64,000 bases of DNA from Comamonas testosteroni. GTDB lineage: Bacteria > Pseudomonadota > Gammaproteobacteria > Burkholderiales > Burkholderiaceae_C. Below the pieces are notes generated by a model. The model was not told the DNA's origin. It did not search any database and saw only the letters and a program-made list of their open reading frames with translations. Below are positions 47,773-58,100 of the stretch, piece after piece (position 1 is the stretch's first letter; each line of letters begins with the position of its first letter). The stretch spans positions 186,001 through 250,000 of the forward strand of contig NZ_KZ984441.1 of the NCBI RefSeq assembly GCF_003569915.1, given 5' to 3'. The translations under genes and the position numbers were made by a program.

Positions 47773-48951
47773 ATGGTGTCATCTTCAGCGCAGGACTTTC
47801 ACCATGACGCAGACGCTCAGGCCTGGCTGCGTCTGCTGCTGACCCCGGGTCTGGGCCGCGGAACGGCCCGGCGTTTGCTGGCCCGAGCGGGCAGCGCCGA
47901 GCAGGTCTGGCAGTTGCCGCCTGCCGTCTGGCGGGAATGCGCGAGTGAGGCCCAAACCCAGGCTCTGGCCGCCTTGCCCGAACAATGGGAGCAGCATTGC
48001 GAGCGTATGCAGCGCTGGCTTGGCGAGTCGGCGCTGGGCTGTTTTCACGCCATGGTGCCGCTGGGCCATGCGCAATACCCCGAGGCGCTGCTGCAGACCG
48101 AAGACCCACCGCTGCTGCTGTTTGTGCAAGGGCCTGTGACCTTGCAGCAGTCCGGCCTGCCCTGGTTTCCCTACCCTCAGTCATTGGCCATGGTGGGCAG
48201 CCGCAACCCCTCCGCGCAGGGCGTGATCAATGCCCGCGAAATGGCGCAGGCCCTGGCCGAGCAAAACCTGTGCATCGTCTCGGGTCTGGCGCGCGGTATT
48301 GATGCTGCGGCGCATGAAGGTGCACTCAAGGCCAACCGCAGCGATGCCAGCCCGCTCACCATTGCCGTGGTTGGCACGGGGCTGGATCAGGTTTACCCAC
48401 GTGGCCACACCGCACTGGCGCAGCAAATTGCGCAGCGCGGACTGGTGATCAGCGAATACCCACTAGGCAGCGAGCCACTGCCAAGGCATTTTCCGCAGCG
48501 CAACCGCATCATCTCGGGCCTGTCGCAAGGCACGCTGGTGGTGGAGGCTGCACTCAAATCCGGCTCGCTCATCACCGCGCGCCTGGCCAGCGAGCAAGGC
48601 CGCGAGGTCTTTGCCATTCCCGGCTCCATCCATGCCCCGCAGGCCAAAGGCTGCCACGCGCTGCTGCGACAGGGTGCCAAGCTGGTGGAAACGGTGGAAG
48701 ATGTGCTGGAAGAACTTCAAGGCATTAAACAGCCTCTAGTCCAGACAAATAATCGGCAATCAGCTATCAAAAAAGAAGCGGAACATCCTCTGCTGGCGGC
48801 ACTGGGATATGACCCCATGTCGCTGGACGCCTTGATGAATCGCACTGGCTGGGACGCCGCCCACCTGCAAGCGCAGCTGATGGAGCTGGAACTGGACGGC
48901 CAGATTGCCCGCCTGCCTGGCGGCCTATATCAGCGGCTTACCCAAAGTTAA
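47773..48951 (+). CDS. dprA: DNA-processing protein DprA
   Basis: DprA binds incoming single-stranded DNA during natural transformation and loads RecA. The 392 residues have an N-terminal SAM-like/HhH part (LLLTPGLGRGTARRLLARAG), the Rossmann-like domain with AMVGSRNPSAQG, SGLARGIDAAAHEGAL, GTGLDQVYPRGH and FPQRNRIISGLS, and a C-terminal winged-helix (about 330-390). The linker before the winged-helix (PLVQTNNRQSAIKK) is encoded by a dispersed repeat copy (48729-48774) also found in rnpA and in noncoding gaps. GGGAG precedes the ATG. Confidence 0.97.
   Translation: MVSSSAQDFHHDADAQAWLRLLLTPGLGRGTARRLLARAGSAEQVWQLPPAVWRECASEAQTQALAALPEQWEQHCERMQRWLGESALGCFHAMVPLGHAQYPEALLQTEDPPLLLFVQGPVTLQQSGLPWFPYPQSLAMVGSRNPSAQGVINAREMAQALAEQNLCIVSGLARGIDAAAHEGALKANRSDASPLTIAVVGTGLDQVYPRGHTALAQQIAQRGLVISEYPLGSEPLPRHFPQRNRIISGLSQGTLVVEAALKSGSLITARLASEQGREVFAIPGSIHAPQAKGCHALLRQGAKLVETVEDVLEELQGIKQPLVQTNNRQSAIKKEAEHPLLAALGYDPMSLDALMNRTGWDAAHLQAQLMELELDGQIARLPGGLYQRLTQS
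48729..48774 (+). repeat. Dispersed CTATC-type repeat, in-frame copy inside dprA
   Basis: AGCCTCTAGTCCAGACAAAT, AATCGGCAATCAGCTATCAA matches the family. The reading frame used (LVQTNNRQSA) is the same as in the rnpA copy (HVQINNTQTA). Confidence 0.7.
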
Positions 48952-48956
48952 AAACG

Positions 48957-49082
48957 CCCCAAGACTGGCACTCCCCAACAAAGAGACACCGAGGAAGGGC
49001 CGCCCCGCGCCGAAGGTGTCGTTCCCCTTCCCTAGCGCGAAGCGCGTAGAGAAAGGGGGAAGGCGCAAAGCGCCTCAGGGGG
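48957..49082 (-). repeat. Polar post-stop repeat, copy D
   Basis: On the minus strand CCCCCTGAGGCGCTTTGCGC starts immediately after the TAA of the DUF1631 gene, then CTTCCCCCTTTCTCTACGCG, CTTCGCGCTAGGGAAGGGGA, ACGACACCTTCGGCGCGGGG and GGTGTCTCTTTGTTGGGGAG. The far end lies next to the dprA stop, so it also separates the two convergent genes. Confidence 0.8.
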
Positions 49083-51455
49083 TTAGGCTAGTCTTTCTGG
49101 ATTGGCCTGAATCTTCTGTAATGCGTCTCTTGTAGCCCGCACAGTCAGCGCCTCTTCATCATGCACGGCCAACAGGCCCGTCTGCAGATAGACGGCCATG
49201 CGCTGCAGCTGCAGCAGATGGCAGTGCCCGTCCAGCGAGGCAAACAGATGCAGTTGCTTGCGGCGGCTGCGCCAGACATATTGCACCTGGGTGCGCACGC
49301 CGTTGTGGTCCAGTGTGAACCAGCGCCCGGTCTCCAGCGCCTGCGCCCATTCCAGCATGGCGGGCTCCACGGCGGCATCGGTGTTGGGGATGACGTTGAG
49401 ATCGGCGGTATCCACGCCCAGCATCATCTCGATGCTCTCGGTGGACAGCGGCATATCGTCGAGCGTGCCGTCGTCGCTGATGTAGTTTTCCAGCTCCGAC
49501 AGGCGCTTGGCCATGGCCTCGATACGCGCTGGCGCAATGGCTGCGGTCTTGGAGACAAAAGCCTCGGCCAGCGTATCGGTCAGTTTTTTGATCTGGGCTG
49601 ATTGTTCGTCGCCCGTCACGCTGACCAGTTCCAGCCCCTGGCGCAGAGTCTGCAGCAGCGTGGGCAGACCCTGAATGACGCGCGCGCGCTCCTGGCGCGA
49701 GGGCTTGGCGCTGGCCGACCAGACCAGCTCGCTGGCCGCCTGCTTGAAGCGCATGGCCTGCGCGTCCTTGGCGCCATAGCGCACGGTGGCCATGGCCAGC
49801 ACATCGGCCCAGGACTTGAACAGAAAGTCCCGCACTTCTTCGCGCACCGGCATATCGGCCAGCATATTGCGCAGCTCGATGGTGTACTGGATGGCCAGCG
49901 TTTCCTTTTGCTCGACCTGCTGGGCCACGCTGGTGATCTTGGCCGTGGACTGGTTCTGCGCGAAATGCTTGGTGAGGAATTCCTCGAACTCGCGCAGCAC
50001 CAGCGCAAAGACCTTCTGGCCCGTCTCGGGGTACTGCTCGATGACTTGCACCACGCGGCGGATCTCGACCTCCAGCGCATTGCCGTTGATGCTGCTGGCA
50101 TCAAAGCCCATGACGCAGGAGCCCATGCGGTCAATCAGCTTGCGCGCCGGATGGTTGAGGTCGCTGAAGAACTGCGGCTCGGCCAGCGCCACACGCAGCA
50201 CCGGCACTTGCAGGCGCGCAAACCAGACGCGGATCGATGGCGGCAGCCGGTCCTCGGACAGAATGCTCTGAAACATCAGCGCCACCACTTCAATGGTGGC
50301 TTTTTCGCCCTTGGTCTCAGCCTTTTGCTTCCAGTCGGCCGAACGCTCGCGCAGCAGATTGGCCAGTTGGCCCAGCGCTGCCGGGCTGTAGTCCATCGCC
50401 GTCATGGGCATGCCCATGGCGGTGCCCGCCCCCTGCAGATACTGGGTCTGCAGCTGGGTGGCGATCAATTGCTGCTCCTGCAGCGCCTGGGCCAGCGCAG
50501 CAGAAGCCGGTGGCATGGGAGTGGCAGGCACGCCAGGTATCAGGCCTTGCAAGCCTATGCCGGGCTGGCTCAGCACCTGGCGCAGCTGGTTCATCGCATC
50601 CAGCGCACGGTGGCGCGCACGCGCGAGCATGCTCAGGCCTGTCTGCGCAGCACCCGGCACACCCATGCCCGCCTGCGCGCCATTGACCATGCCGGGCGGG
50701 ATATATCCGCTGAGGCCGGGGCCGCTAAAGCCGCTGAAGCCACTCCCACCCGAGTCCAGCTGCATGGACGCCGACGCAGGCGCGGTGCTTTCGGTACGGC
50801 GCACGCGCAGTGGCGCGTCTTCGGCCTTGCTCACGCCCTTTGCATCGAGCAGCTTGTGCAAAATGCCGTATTCGGACGCCAGCAATGGGGCCAGTGCGTT
50901 GTGCAGCGGCTCCGTCACGCGCAACAGATGGCTGCGCTCCATGCCGGCCTCCATCCACTGCTCCACCAAGTGCTGGCAGATGGTTTCTGCACGGAACATG
51001 TCCTGCGCGGGCAAATCCTGCCCTTCCAGTATCTGGATGCGCAGACGCATGGGCTCAAACCCCGATTGCAGCTCCTCGCCCATGGCCAGCGCCATGCGCG
51101 AAGCCAGAATCTTGTTCTCCACCACATCGTCGCCCACCAGCTCGAAGGTCAGCGGCGCCGAGGCTGAAGGGCGGCCATCACCCAAAGGCGGCTTGCGCGC
51201 CGCCTGCTGCAGCGCCTGTGCACTGGCCTGCACCCAGGCTGCGCGATGCGCCTGAAAGCTGGACCAGGCCTCGCGCCAGTCCTGCATCTCACGCTGGGTG
51301 GAGACAGAGCTGCTTTGCGTGGAGAAAAAGGCATCGAGCTGTTCGGCCACAGCAGGCAGGCCCTGGCAGATGCCATGAGCCCAACGCAAGCGCGCCTGCC
51401 AGCCCAGCTGTTGCTGGGCCGCAGGCGCGTTGAGGGGAGACTGCGAAGGAGTCAT
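49083..51455 (-). CDS. DUF1631-family protein
   Basis: A 790-residue, mainly helical protein of the DUF1631 family found in gammaproteobacteria and betaproteobacteria. There is no signal peptide, so it is cytoplasmic. Visible parts include an N-terminal helical region, FELVGDDVVENKILASRMAL, a Gly/Ser/Pro-rich low-complexity linker (about 235-330), and a conserved helical C-terminal half (WFARLQVPVLRVALAEPQFF, HPARKLIDRMGS, FLFKSWADVLAMA). The last 130 residues resemble a PilZ-like or beta region around the phrase WFTLDHNGVRTQVQYVWRS. No function is established. Its stop abuts repeat copy D. Confidence 0.85.
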   Translation of the reverse strand: MTPSQSPLNAPAAQQQLGWQARLRWAHGICQGLPAVAEQLDAFFSTQSSSVSTQREMQDWREAWSSFQAHRAAWVQASAQALQQAARKPPLGDGRPSASAPLTFELVGDDVVENKILASRMALAMGEELQSGFEPMRLRIQILEGQDLPAQDMFRAETICQHLVEQWMEAGMERSHLLRVTEPLHNALAPLLASEYGILHKLLDAKGVSKAEDAPLRVRRTESTAPASASMQLDSGGSGFSGFSGPGLSGYIPPGMVNGAQAGMGVPGAAQTGLSMLARARHRALDAMNQLRQVLSQPGIGLQGLIPGVPATPMPPASAALAQALQEQQLIATQLQTQYLQGAGTAMGMPMTAMDYSPAALGQLANLLRERSADWKQKAETKGEKATIEVVALMFQSILSEDRLPPSIRVWFARLQVPVLRVALAEPQFFSDLNHPARKLIDRMGSCVMGFDASSINGNALEVEIRRVVQVIEQYPETGQKVFALVLREFEEFLTKHFAQNQSTAKITSVAQQVEQKETLAIQYTIELRNMLADMPVREEVRDFLFKSWADVLAMATVRYGAKDAQAMRFKQAASELVWSASAKPSRQERARVIQGLPTLLQTLRQGLELVSVTGDEQSAQIKKLTDTLAEAFVSKTAAIAPARIEAMAKRLSELENYISDDGTLDDMPLSTESIEMMLGVDTADLNVIPNTDAAVEPAMLEWAQALETGRWFTLDHNGVRTQVQYVWRSRRKQLHLFASLDGHCHLLQLQRMAVYLQTGLLAVHDEEALTVRATRDALQKIQANPERLA

Positions 51456-51511
51456 GCCATTAGTGTAAAGCGGCAGCAGCCATCACAAACCCTGCTGCTT
51501 CACACAATGGC

Positions 51512-52468
51512 TCAGACCACCGCTCCGGCGTTGGGATCGTTGGGGTCTTGCGACGAGGCCTTGGAGGGGCCCTTGACCAGATCCTCACGCTTGACACCCA
51601 ACCACATGGCAATGGCAGCTGCCACGAACACGGACGAGTAGATACCGAACAAGATACCAATCGTCAGCGCCAGTGCGAAGTAATGCAGGCTGGGGCCACC
51701 GAAGAAGAACATGGACAGCACCATGGCTTCGGTCGAGGCGTGGGTGATGATGGTACGGCTCATCGTGGAGGTGATGGCGTGGTCGATCACCTCGTGCGTG
51801 TTGAGCTTGCGGAACTTGCGGAAGGCTTCGCGGATACGGTCAAAGATCACCACCGATTCGTTGACCGAATAGCCGAGCACCGCCAGCACACCGGCCAGCA
51901 CGGACAGCGAGAACTCCCACTGGAAGAACGCGAAGAAGCCCAGGATAATGATCACGTCGTGCAAGTTGGCGATGATGGCCGCAACACCGAACTTCCACTC
52001 GAAGCGGAAGGCCAGATAGATCACGATGCCCAGCACCACCATGCCCAGGGCCATCAAGCCGTTGTGCATCAGCTCGTCGCCCACCTGCGGGCCCACAAAC
52101 TCGGTGCGGCGCAGCGTGACTTCAGCGTCCTGAGCCTTGAGCGCTGTGAGCACTTGCTCGCTTTGCTGCGCAGAGGTCACGCCCTTTTGCACCGGCAGAC
52201 GAATCATCACATCCTTGGATGTGCCGAAGTTCTGCACGATCACATCCTGATAGCCCAGCTTGGAGATGGAGTCGCGCACTTTGCTGATATCAGCCGGCTG
52301 GGTATAGGCCACTTCCATGACCGTACCGCCCGTGAATTCCACGGACAGGTGCAGCCCGCGCGAGAACAGGAAGAAGACGGCCAGTGCAAAGGTGATGAAG
52401 GAGACCGCGTTGAAGATCAACGCGTACTTCATGAACGGGATGTCTTTTTTGATGCGGAAGAATTCCAT
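51512..52468 (-). CDS. secF: Protein translocase subunit SecF
   Basis: SecF pairs with SecD to use the proton gradient for late steps of Sec export. The 318 residues show helix 1 followed by VEFTGGTVMEV, the periplasmic domain, and the five-helix core with VLGYSVNESVVIFDRIRE and SMSRTIITH-like (TSTMSRTIITHAST). Its start is 11 bases after the secD stop. The family is typically 300-325 residues. Confidence 0.98.
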   Translation of the reverse strand: MEFFRIKKDIPFMKYALIFNAVSFITFALAVFFLFSRGLHLSVEFTGGTVMEVAYTQPADISKVRDSISKLGYQDVIVQNFGTSKDVMIRLPVQKGVTSAQQSEQVLTALKAQDAEVTLRRTEFVGPQVGDELMHNGLMALGMVVLGIVIYLAFRFEWKFGVAAIIANLHDVIIILGFFAFFQWEFSLSVLAGVLAVLGYSVNESVVIFDRIREAFRKFRKLNTHEVIDHAITSTMSRTIITHASTEAMVLSMFFFGGPSLHYFALALTIGILFGIYSSVFVAAAIAMWLGVKREDLVKGPSKASSQDPNDPNAGAVV

Positions 52469-52479
52469 GATCTTCCTCC

Positions 52480-54381
52480 TTAGTTGTTGCTGCCGCTGCG
52501 GCCAGCCACGGAACGGTGCTCATCACCCTCGGGCTTCCAGACCTGGCCAATGGACAGGCTCTTGAGGCGCTTGCGGCCGCCATACCAGAGGTTGACCAGA
52601 CCGCGCGAGAAGAACACGGCCGAGAACATGCTGGTCAGGATACCGATGCAGTGCACCACGGCAAAGCCGCGCACCACGCCAGAGCCAAAGGCCAATAGAG
52701 CCAGACCGGCAATCAGCGTGGTCACGTTGGAGTCCAGAATGGTGTGCCAGGCGTTTTCGTAACCGGCATGAATGGCGGCCTGCGGCGAAGCGCCGGCACG
52801 CAGTTCTTCACGGATACGTTCGTTGATCAGCACGTTCGAGTCAATGGCCACACCCAGCGCCAATGCCATGGCGGCAATACCGGGCAACGTCAAAGTGGCC
52901 TGCAGCATGGACAAGATGGCCAGCAGCAGCAGCACGTTCACGCCCAGAGACACCGTGGAGATCACGCCGAACAGCATGTAGTAGATGCACATGAAGGCTG
53001 CAATCGCCACCATGCCCCAGACCACGGAGTGAATACCGCGGCTGATGTTGTCGGCACCCAGGCTTGGGCCGATGGTGTATTCCTCGATGATTTCCATGGG
53101 CGCAGCCAGAGAGCCTGCGCGCAGCAGCAGCGAGGTGTCGTTGGCTTCCATGGTCGTCATGCGGCCGGAAATCTGCACGCGGCCGCCACCGATTTCGCCG
53201 CGAATCACAGGCGCCGTCACGACTTCGCCCTTGCCCTTTTCAAACAGGACGATGGCCATGCGCTTGCCCACGTTTTCGCGGGTGATGTCCTTGAAGATGC
53301 GCGCGCCCTTGGCGTCCAGCGTCAGATTGACGGTGGGCTCCTGGGTCTGGCTGTCAAAGCCAGGCTGGGCATCGGTCAGGTTCTCGCCGGTCAGCACCAC
53401 CTGCTTTTGCACGATGACGGGCTGGCTGTTGCGGTCCAGATACTTCTCGGAGCCAAAAGGCACGGGGCCGGAACCCAGCTCGGCAGAGCGCGCTTCGGCG
53501 GATTCGTCCACCATGCGCACTTCCAGCGTGGCGGTACGGCCCAGAATGTCCTTGGCCTTGGCTGTGTCCTGCACGCCGGGCAACTGCACCACGATGCGGT
53601 CCAGACCCTGTTGCTGAATCACCGGCTCGGCCACGCCCAGCTCGTTGATACGGTTGTGCAGGGTCACGATGTTCTGCTTGAGCGCCTGCTCCTGCACCTT
53701 GCGCAGGGCTTCGGGCTTGATGGTGGCCACCAGCTTGAAGCCCGTGCCATCAGGCTGGGAAGTGGCGGTCAGATCGGGGAACTGGTCCGAGATCAGATTG
53801 CGTGCAGAAGTCTGCGTCGCTTCATCACGCACGCGAATGGTGATGTTGTTGCCATCGCGGCTGATGCCGCCATGGCGAATATTCTTGTCACGCATGGTGG
53901 TGCGCAGGTCGCTGGCGTAGCTCTCGGCCTTCTTGGTCAGGGCCGCAGCCATGTCCACCTGCAGCATGAAGTGCACGCCGCCGCGCAGGTCCAGACCCAG
54001 ATACATGGGCTTGGCACCGATGGCAGTCAGCCAGTCGGGCGAGCGGGACACCAGATTCAGCGCCACGATGTAGGCGGGATCTGTGGGGTCGCTGATCAGC
54101 GCCTTCTGGATCACGTCCTTGGCCTTGAGCTGCTCGTCAGGCGTATTGAAGCGGGCGCGCACCGAAGTGCCTTCCAGCGACAGCGAATCTGGCTTGACGT
54201 TTGCAGCGCTCAAGGCGGCTTCCACCTTTTGCAGCACAGCGTTGTCCACCTTGATGGTGGACTTGCCCGAAGACACCTGCACAGCAGGCGCTTCACCGAA
54301 GAAATTGGGCAGGGTGTAGAGCACCCCCACCAGCAGCGCGACCACGAGGATCGCGTACTTCCAGACCGGGTAACGGTTCAT
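52480..54381 (-). CDS. secD: Protein translocase subunit SecD
   Basis: SecD is the larger subunit of SecDF. The 633 residues begin MNRYPVWKYAILVVALLVG, contain LGLDLRGGVHFMLQVDM at the start of the periplasmic domain, and end with the membrane core bearing ALGVAIDSNVLINERIREEL, which includes the Asp important for proton movement. ATG 54381 is chosen over the extended frame. The order yajC-secD-secF on the minus strand is standard; queA and tgt, often upstream, are absent. Confidence 0.98.
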   Translation of the reverse strand: MNRYPVWKYAILVVALLVGVLYTLPNFFGEAPAVQVSSGKSTIKVDNAVLQKVEAALSAANVKPDSLSLEGTSVRARFNTPDEQLKAKDVIQKALISDPTDPAYIVALNLVSRSPDWLTAIGAKPMYLGLDLRGGVHFMLQVDMAAALTKKAESYASDLRTTMRDKNIRHGGISRDGNNITIRVRDEATQTSARNLISDQFPDLTATSQPDGTGFKLVATIKPEALRKVQEQALKQNIVTLHNRINELGVAEPVIQQQGLDRIVVQLPGVQDTAKAKDILGRTATLEVRMVDESAEARSAELGSGPVPFGSEKYLDRNSQPVIVQKQVVLTGENLTDAQPGFDSQTQEPTVNLTLDAKGARIFKDITRENVGKRMAIVLFEKGKGEVVTAPVIRGEIGGGRVQISGRMTTMEANDTSLLLRAGSLAAPMEIIEEYTIGPSLGADNISRGIHSVVWGMVAIAAFMCIYYMLFGVISTVSLGVNVLLLLAILSMLQATLTLPGIAAMALALGVAIDSNVLINERIREELRAGASPQAAIHAGYENAWHTILDSNVTTLIAGLALLAFGSGVVRGFAVVHCIGILTSMFSAVFFSRGLVNLWYGGRKRLKSLSIGQVWKPEGDEHRSVAGRSGSNN

Positions 54382-54469
54382 GATCGCGCTCTTTGAATGA
54401 TAGCAACGCACAACAGGGCACGAGCGCTGTCATCGAGCGCGCGTTCCCTTCGCAAAAACATCTGCCAGA

Positions 54470-54802
54470 TTACTTGGCTGTGCCCTTGGGCAGCACTTGC
54501 ACCACGGCAGAGCGCTGGATCTGGATTTCCACGCCAGAAGCGATTTCGATGAACAGGAACTGCTCGGCCATGCGGGTCACGGTGCCGATGATGCCGCCGG
54601 CAGTTGCCACTTCGTCGCCCTTGGCCAGCGCGTCGATCATGGCGCGGTGTTCCTTCTGGCGCTTCATCTGGGGACGAATCATCACGAAGTACAACACCAC
54701 GAACATCAGCACCAGAGGCAGCATGCCGGTGAGCGAACCCATGAAGCCGCCTTCAGCAGCGGCGGCAGGAGCGGTCTGGGCGAAAGCAGAAGAAATAAAC
54801 AC
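54470..54802 (-). CDS. yajC: Preprotein translocase subunit YajC
   Basis: A 110-residue single-span membrane protein of the SecDF-YajC complex. The helix (about 24-43, GMLPLVLMFVVLYFVMIRP) is followed by the family motif RPQMKRQKEHRAMIDALAKGDEVATAGGIIGTV in two consecutive parts, then a short beta domain. The start codon is GTG, with GGAG 9 bases upstream; no better ATG exists. Confidence 0.96.
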   Translation of the reverse strand: MFISSAFAQTAPAAAAEGGFMGSLTGMLPLVLMFVVLYFVMIRPQMKRQKEHRAMIDALAKGDEVATAGGIIGTVTRMAEQFLFIEIASGVEIQIQRSAVVQVLPKGTAK

Positions 54803-55121
54803 GAAAAAGACTCCGAAAGAGTGAATTTGTCAGAACCAGGCTGGGCAGCCGCGCAAAGCGTGCGGGCGGCTCAGGTCAGCGGGACATTGTATTCGGCTGG
54901 CTTGTTCCCTAGGCTGGCATGGGCAGACGGATGGCACTGGCATTCCCTGATGCCCTGTGCCGTGGCGCGGCCTGCACGAGGGAGTGCAGCCAAAAACATA
55001 GCTGCATGCCCTTGTCATGTCTTGCTTTCTTGTTGTTTTGCTTTTGAATCGAAAAGAAGACCAGCGCTGTCAGCTATCAAAACCATAGAAATCGAAACCG
55101 CTACTGGTACAGCGCCAAATA
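54803..55121. other. Gene-free gap upstream of yajC
   Basis: About 320 bases between yajC and the terminator of the indolepyruvate oxidoreductase gene. The yajC promoter must be here. I see no convincing -35/-10 pair, RNA gene or coding frame; a CAGCTATCAAAACCATAG fragment near 55071-55088 may be a remnant of the CTATC-type repeat. Confidence 0.5.
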
Positions 55122-55147
55122 CAAAGGCCGGGTTGCCCCGGCCTTGT
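55122..55147 (-). terminator. Terminator of the indolepyruvate oxidoreductase gene
   Basis: AAGGCCGGG (55124-55132) pairs with CCCGGCCTT (55137-55145), 9 bp perfect with a 4-base loop. On the minus strand TTGTATTT follows. It is 20 bases after the gene stop. Confidence 0.75.
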
Positions 55148-55167
55148 TGTGATGCAACTGCTTGCAA

Positions 55168-58100
55168 TTAGTTCACTGCAGCTGCTTCTACCGTAGCAGT
55201 TGCAGCTGCAGCAGGTGCATTCCAGCGCGCCATCAGCCCTTGCCACTTGGTGCGCGCGGCGGCCAGATTGCGCTCCTTCACATGGCCGTAGCCACGAATG
55301 TCTTCTGGGATGGAGGCAATTTCGACGGCCAGCGCCAGCTTGTCGGCGCTCAGGTGGCTCAGCAGGGCTTCGATGCACTGGCGGTACTCGGCAATCAGCG
55401 CGCGCTCGGTCTTGCGCTCTTCGGTGCGACCGAACGGATCCAGCGCCGTGCCGCGCAGGCCCTTCATGCCCGCGAGCACGCCCATGGCCTTGCGCATCCA
55501 GGGGCCGTAGGCTTTTTTCTTCAGATGGCCCTTGTCGTCCTTCTTCGCGGTCGCAGGCGGTGCCAGATGGTGAACGATCTTGAAATCGCCCTCGAACATC
55601 TCGCTGATCTTCTGCGTGAAAGCCGCATCGGTGTGCAGACGCGCCACTTCGTACTCGTCCTTATAGGCCATGAGTTTGAACAGATAGCGCGCCACGGCTT
55701 GCGACAGGCGTGTGCCCTGGCCCAGAGGCTCTTCCACCGCGCGCACCTTGGCCACAAAGTCCTGGTACTGCTGGGCGTAAGCCGCGTTCTGGTAGCCGGT
55801 CAAAAACTCCACGCGCTTGGCCAGCATTTCATCGAGCGAAGGCTTTTTGACGATCTGGATGACCTGCGAGGCCTGATACAGCGCGCGCACGGCATTCAGA
55901 TCATGGGCGCATCGGCGGCCCCACTCAAACGCAGCCTTGTTGTTGTCGATCTGCACGCCGTTGAGCTCCATGGCGCGCATCAGCGCGGCCAGGCTCAGCG
56001 GCACGCGGCCTTTTTGCCAGGCGTAGCCCAGCATCATGGGGTTGGCGTAGATGCTGTCGCCCAGCAGCGCTGTGGCGGCTTTTTCGGCATCAAAGCTGCC
56101 CACTCCGTCCTGACCGACGGCATCGGCCACGGCAGCAACGCAGCGCACATCGGGCGATTGCCAGTCGGGGTTGCCCACAAACGCTGCAGTCGGCGCGGCA
56201 TGTGTGTTGAGTGCTACAAAAGTGCGACCGGGCTGCATGACGGACAGCGTGGTCGGCGTGGCCGCCACGATGGGGTCGCAGCCAATCACCAGATCGGCCT
56301 TGGCCGTGTCCACCTTGGTGGTGTAGATGGCATCGGCGCGGTTGGCGATCTGGATATGGCTCCAGGTCGAGCCACCTTTTTGCGCCAGACCTGCCGCATC
56401 CTGCGTGACCACGCCCTTGCCTTCCAGGTGCGCGGCCATGCCCAGCAGCGAGCCGATGGTGATAACGCCCGTGCCGCCCACGCCCGCCACCACAATGCCC
56501 CAGGCCTGCTCGGCCACGGGCAGCACGGGCTCGGGGATATTGGGCATGCTGTCCAGATTGCCCTTCTTTTCCTTCTTGGGCTTTTTGAGCGCGCCGCCTT
56601 CCACCGTCACAAAGCTGGGGCAAAAGCCGTTGACGCAGGAGTAATCCTTGTTGCAGCTGTTCTGGTTGATGCGGCGCTTGCGGCCAAATTCGGTCTCGAC
56701 GGGTTCGACGGACAGGCAGTTGGACTTGACCGAGCAGTCGCCACAGCCTTCGCAGACCAGCTCGTTGATAACCACGGTCTTGTCAGGCGTGCCCATGGTG
56801 CCGCGTTTGCGGCGGCGGCGCTTTTCCGTCGCGCAGGTCTGGTCGTAGATGATGGCCGTGCAGCCCTTGAGCTCGCGGAACTGGCGCTGAATCGCATCCA
56901 GCTCGTCGCGGTGGTGCACGGTGACGCCCTCGCCCAGCTTCACGCCGTCGTACTTTTGCGGCTCGTCGGTGACGATGACCAGCTTTTTCACGCCTTCGGA
57001 GAGCAGGCTGCTCATGATCTGCAGCACCGAGTGGCCTTCGGGGCGCTCGCCCACTCGCTGGCCACCGGTCATGGCCACGGCGTCGTTGTAGAGCACCTTG
57101 TAGGTGATGTTGGTGCCTGCGGCAATGCTCTGGCGAATCGCCAGCAGGCCGCTGTGGAAGTAAGTGCCGTCGCCCAGGTTGGAGAACACATGCGGCTCTT
57201 TGGTAAACGGCGCCTGCCCCACCCAGGTCACGCCTTCGCCGCCCATCTGCGTGAAGGTGCTGGTGTTGAGGTCAGGCATCCAGGTCGTCATGTAGTGGCA
57301 GCCAATACCGGCCACGGCGCGCGAGCCTTCGGGCACGCGGGTGCTGGTGTTGTGCGGGCAGCCGCTGCAGAACCAGGGCGTGCGGTCACCGGTAGAGACT
57401 TCCTTGGCGGCCTTGAGCGCGGCTTCACGGGCGTCGAGCACGGCCAGGCGCTGCTGCATGCGCACTTCGATATGGCCGGGCACACCCAGCTTCTTCAGGC
57501 GCTGGGCAATGGCGCGGGCAATCAGCGCAGGTGTCAGGTCCGCCGTGGGGCGCAGCAGCCAGTCGGTGCTGGGGTTGGGCAGCGACCATTCGCCGCCATG
57601 CTCGTCGCCAAACTTGCCCACCACATTGGGGCGGGCGTCTTCGCGCCAGTTGTACAGCTCTTCCTTGATCTGATATTCGATGACCTGGCGCTTTTCCTCG
57701 ACGACCAGAATCTCCTGCAGGCCACGTGCAAAGTCGCGGGTGATCGTCGCCTCCAGCGGCCAGACCACATTGACCTTGTGCAGGCGAATGCCCAGCTGGC
57801 GGCAGGTGTCGTCGTCCAGGCCCAGATCGGCCAGCGCCTGGCGTGTGTCGTTATAGGCCTTGCCGCTGGCGATGATGCCAAAGCGGTCGCTGGCCGTTTC
57901 GATGACGTTGTGGTTGAGCTTGTTGGCGCGCACATAGGCCAGGGCTGCATACCACTTGTAGTTCATCAGTCGCGCTTCCTGCTCCAGCGGCGGGTCCGGC
58001 CAGCGGATATGCAAGCCGCCGGGCGGCATTACAAAATCTTCGGGGATGACGATGTTGACGCGGTCGGGGTCGACTTCGATGGAAGACGAGGATTCCACCA

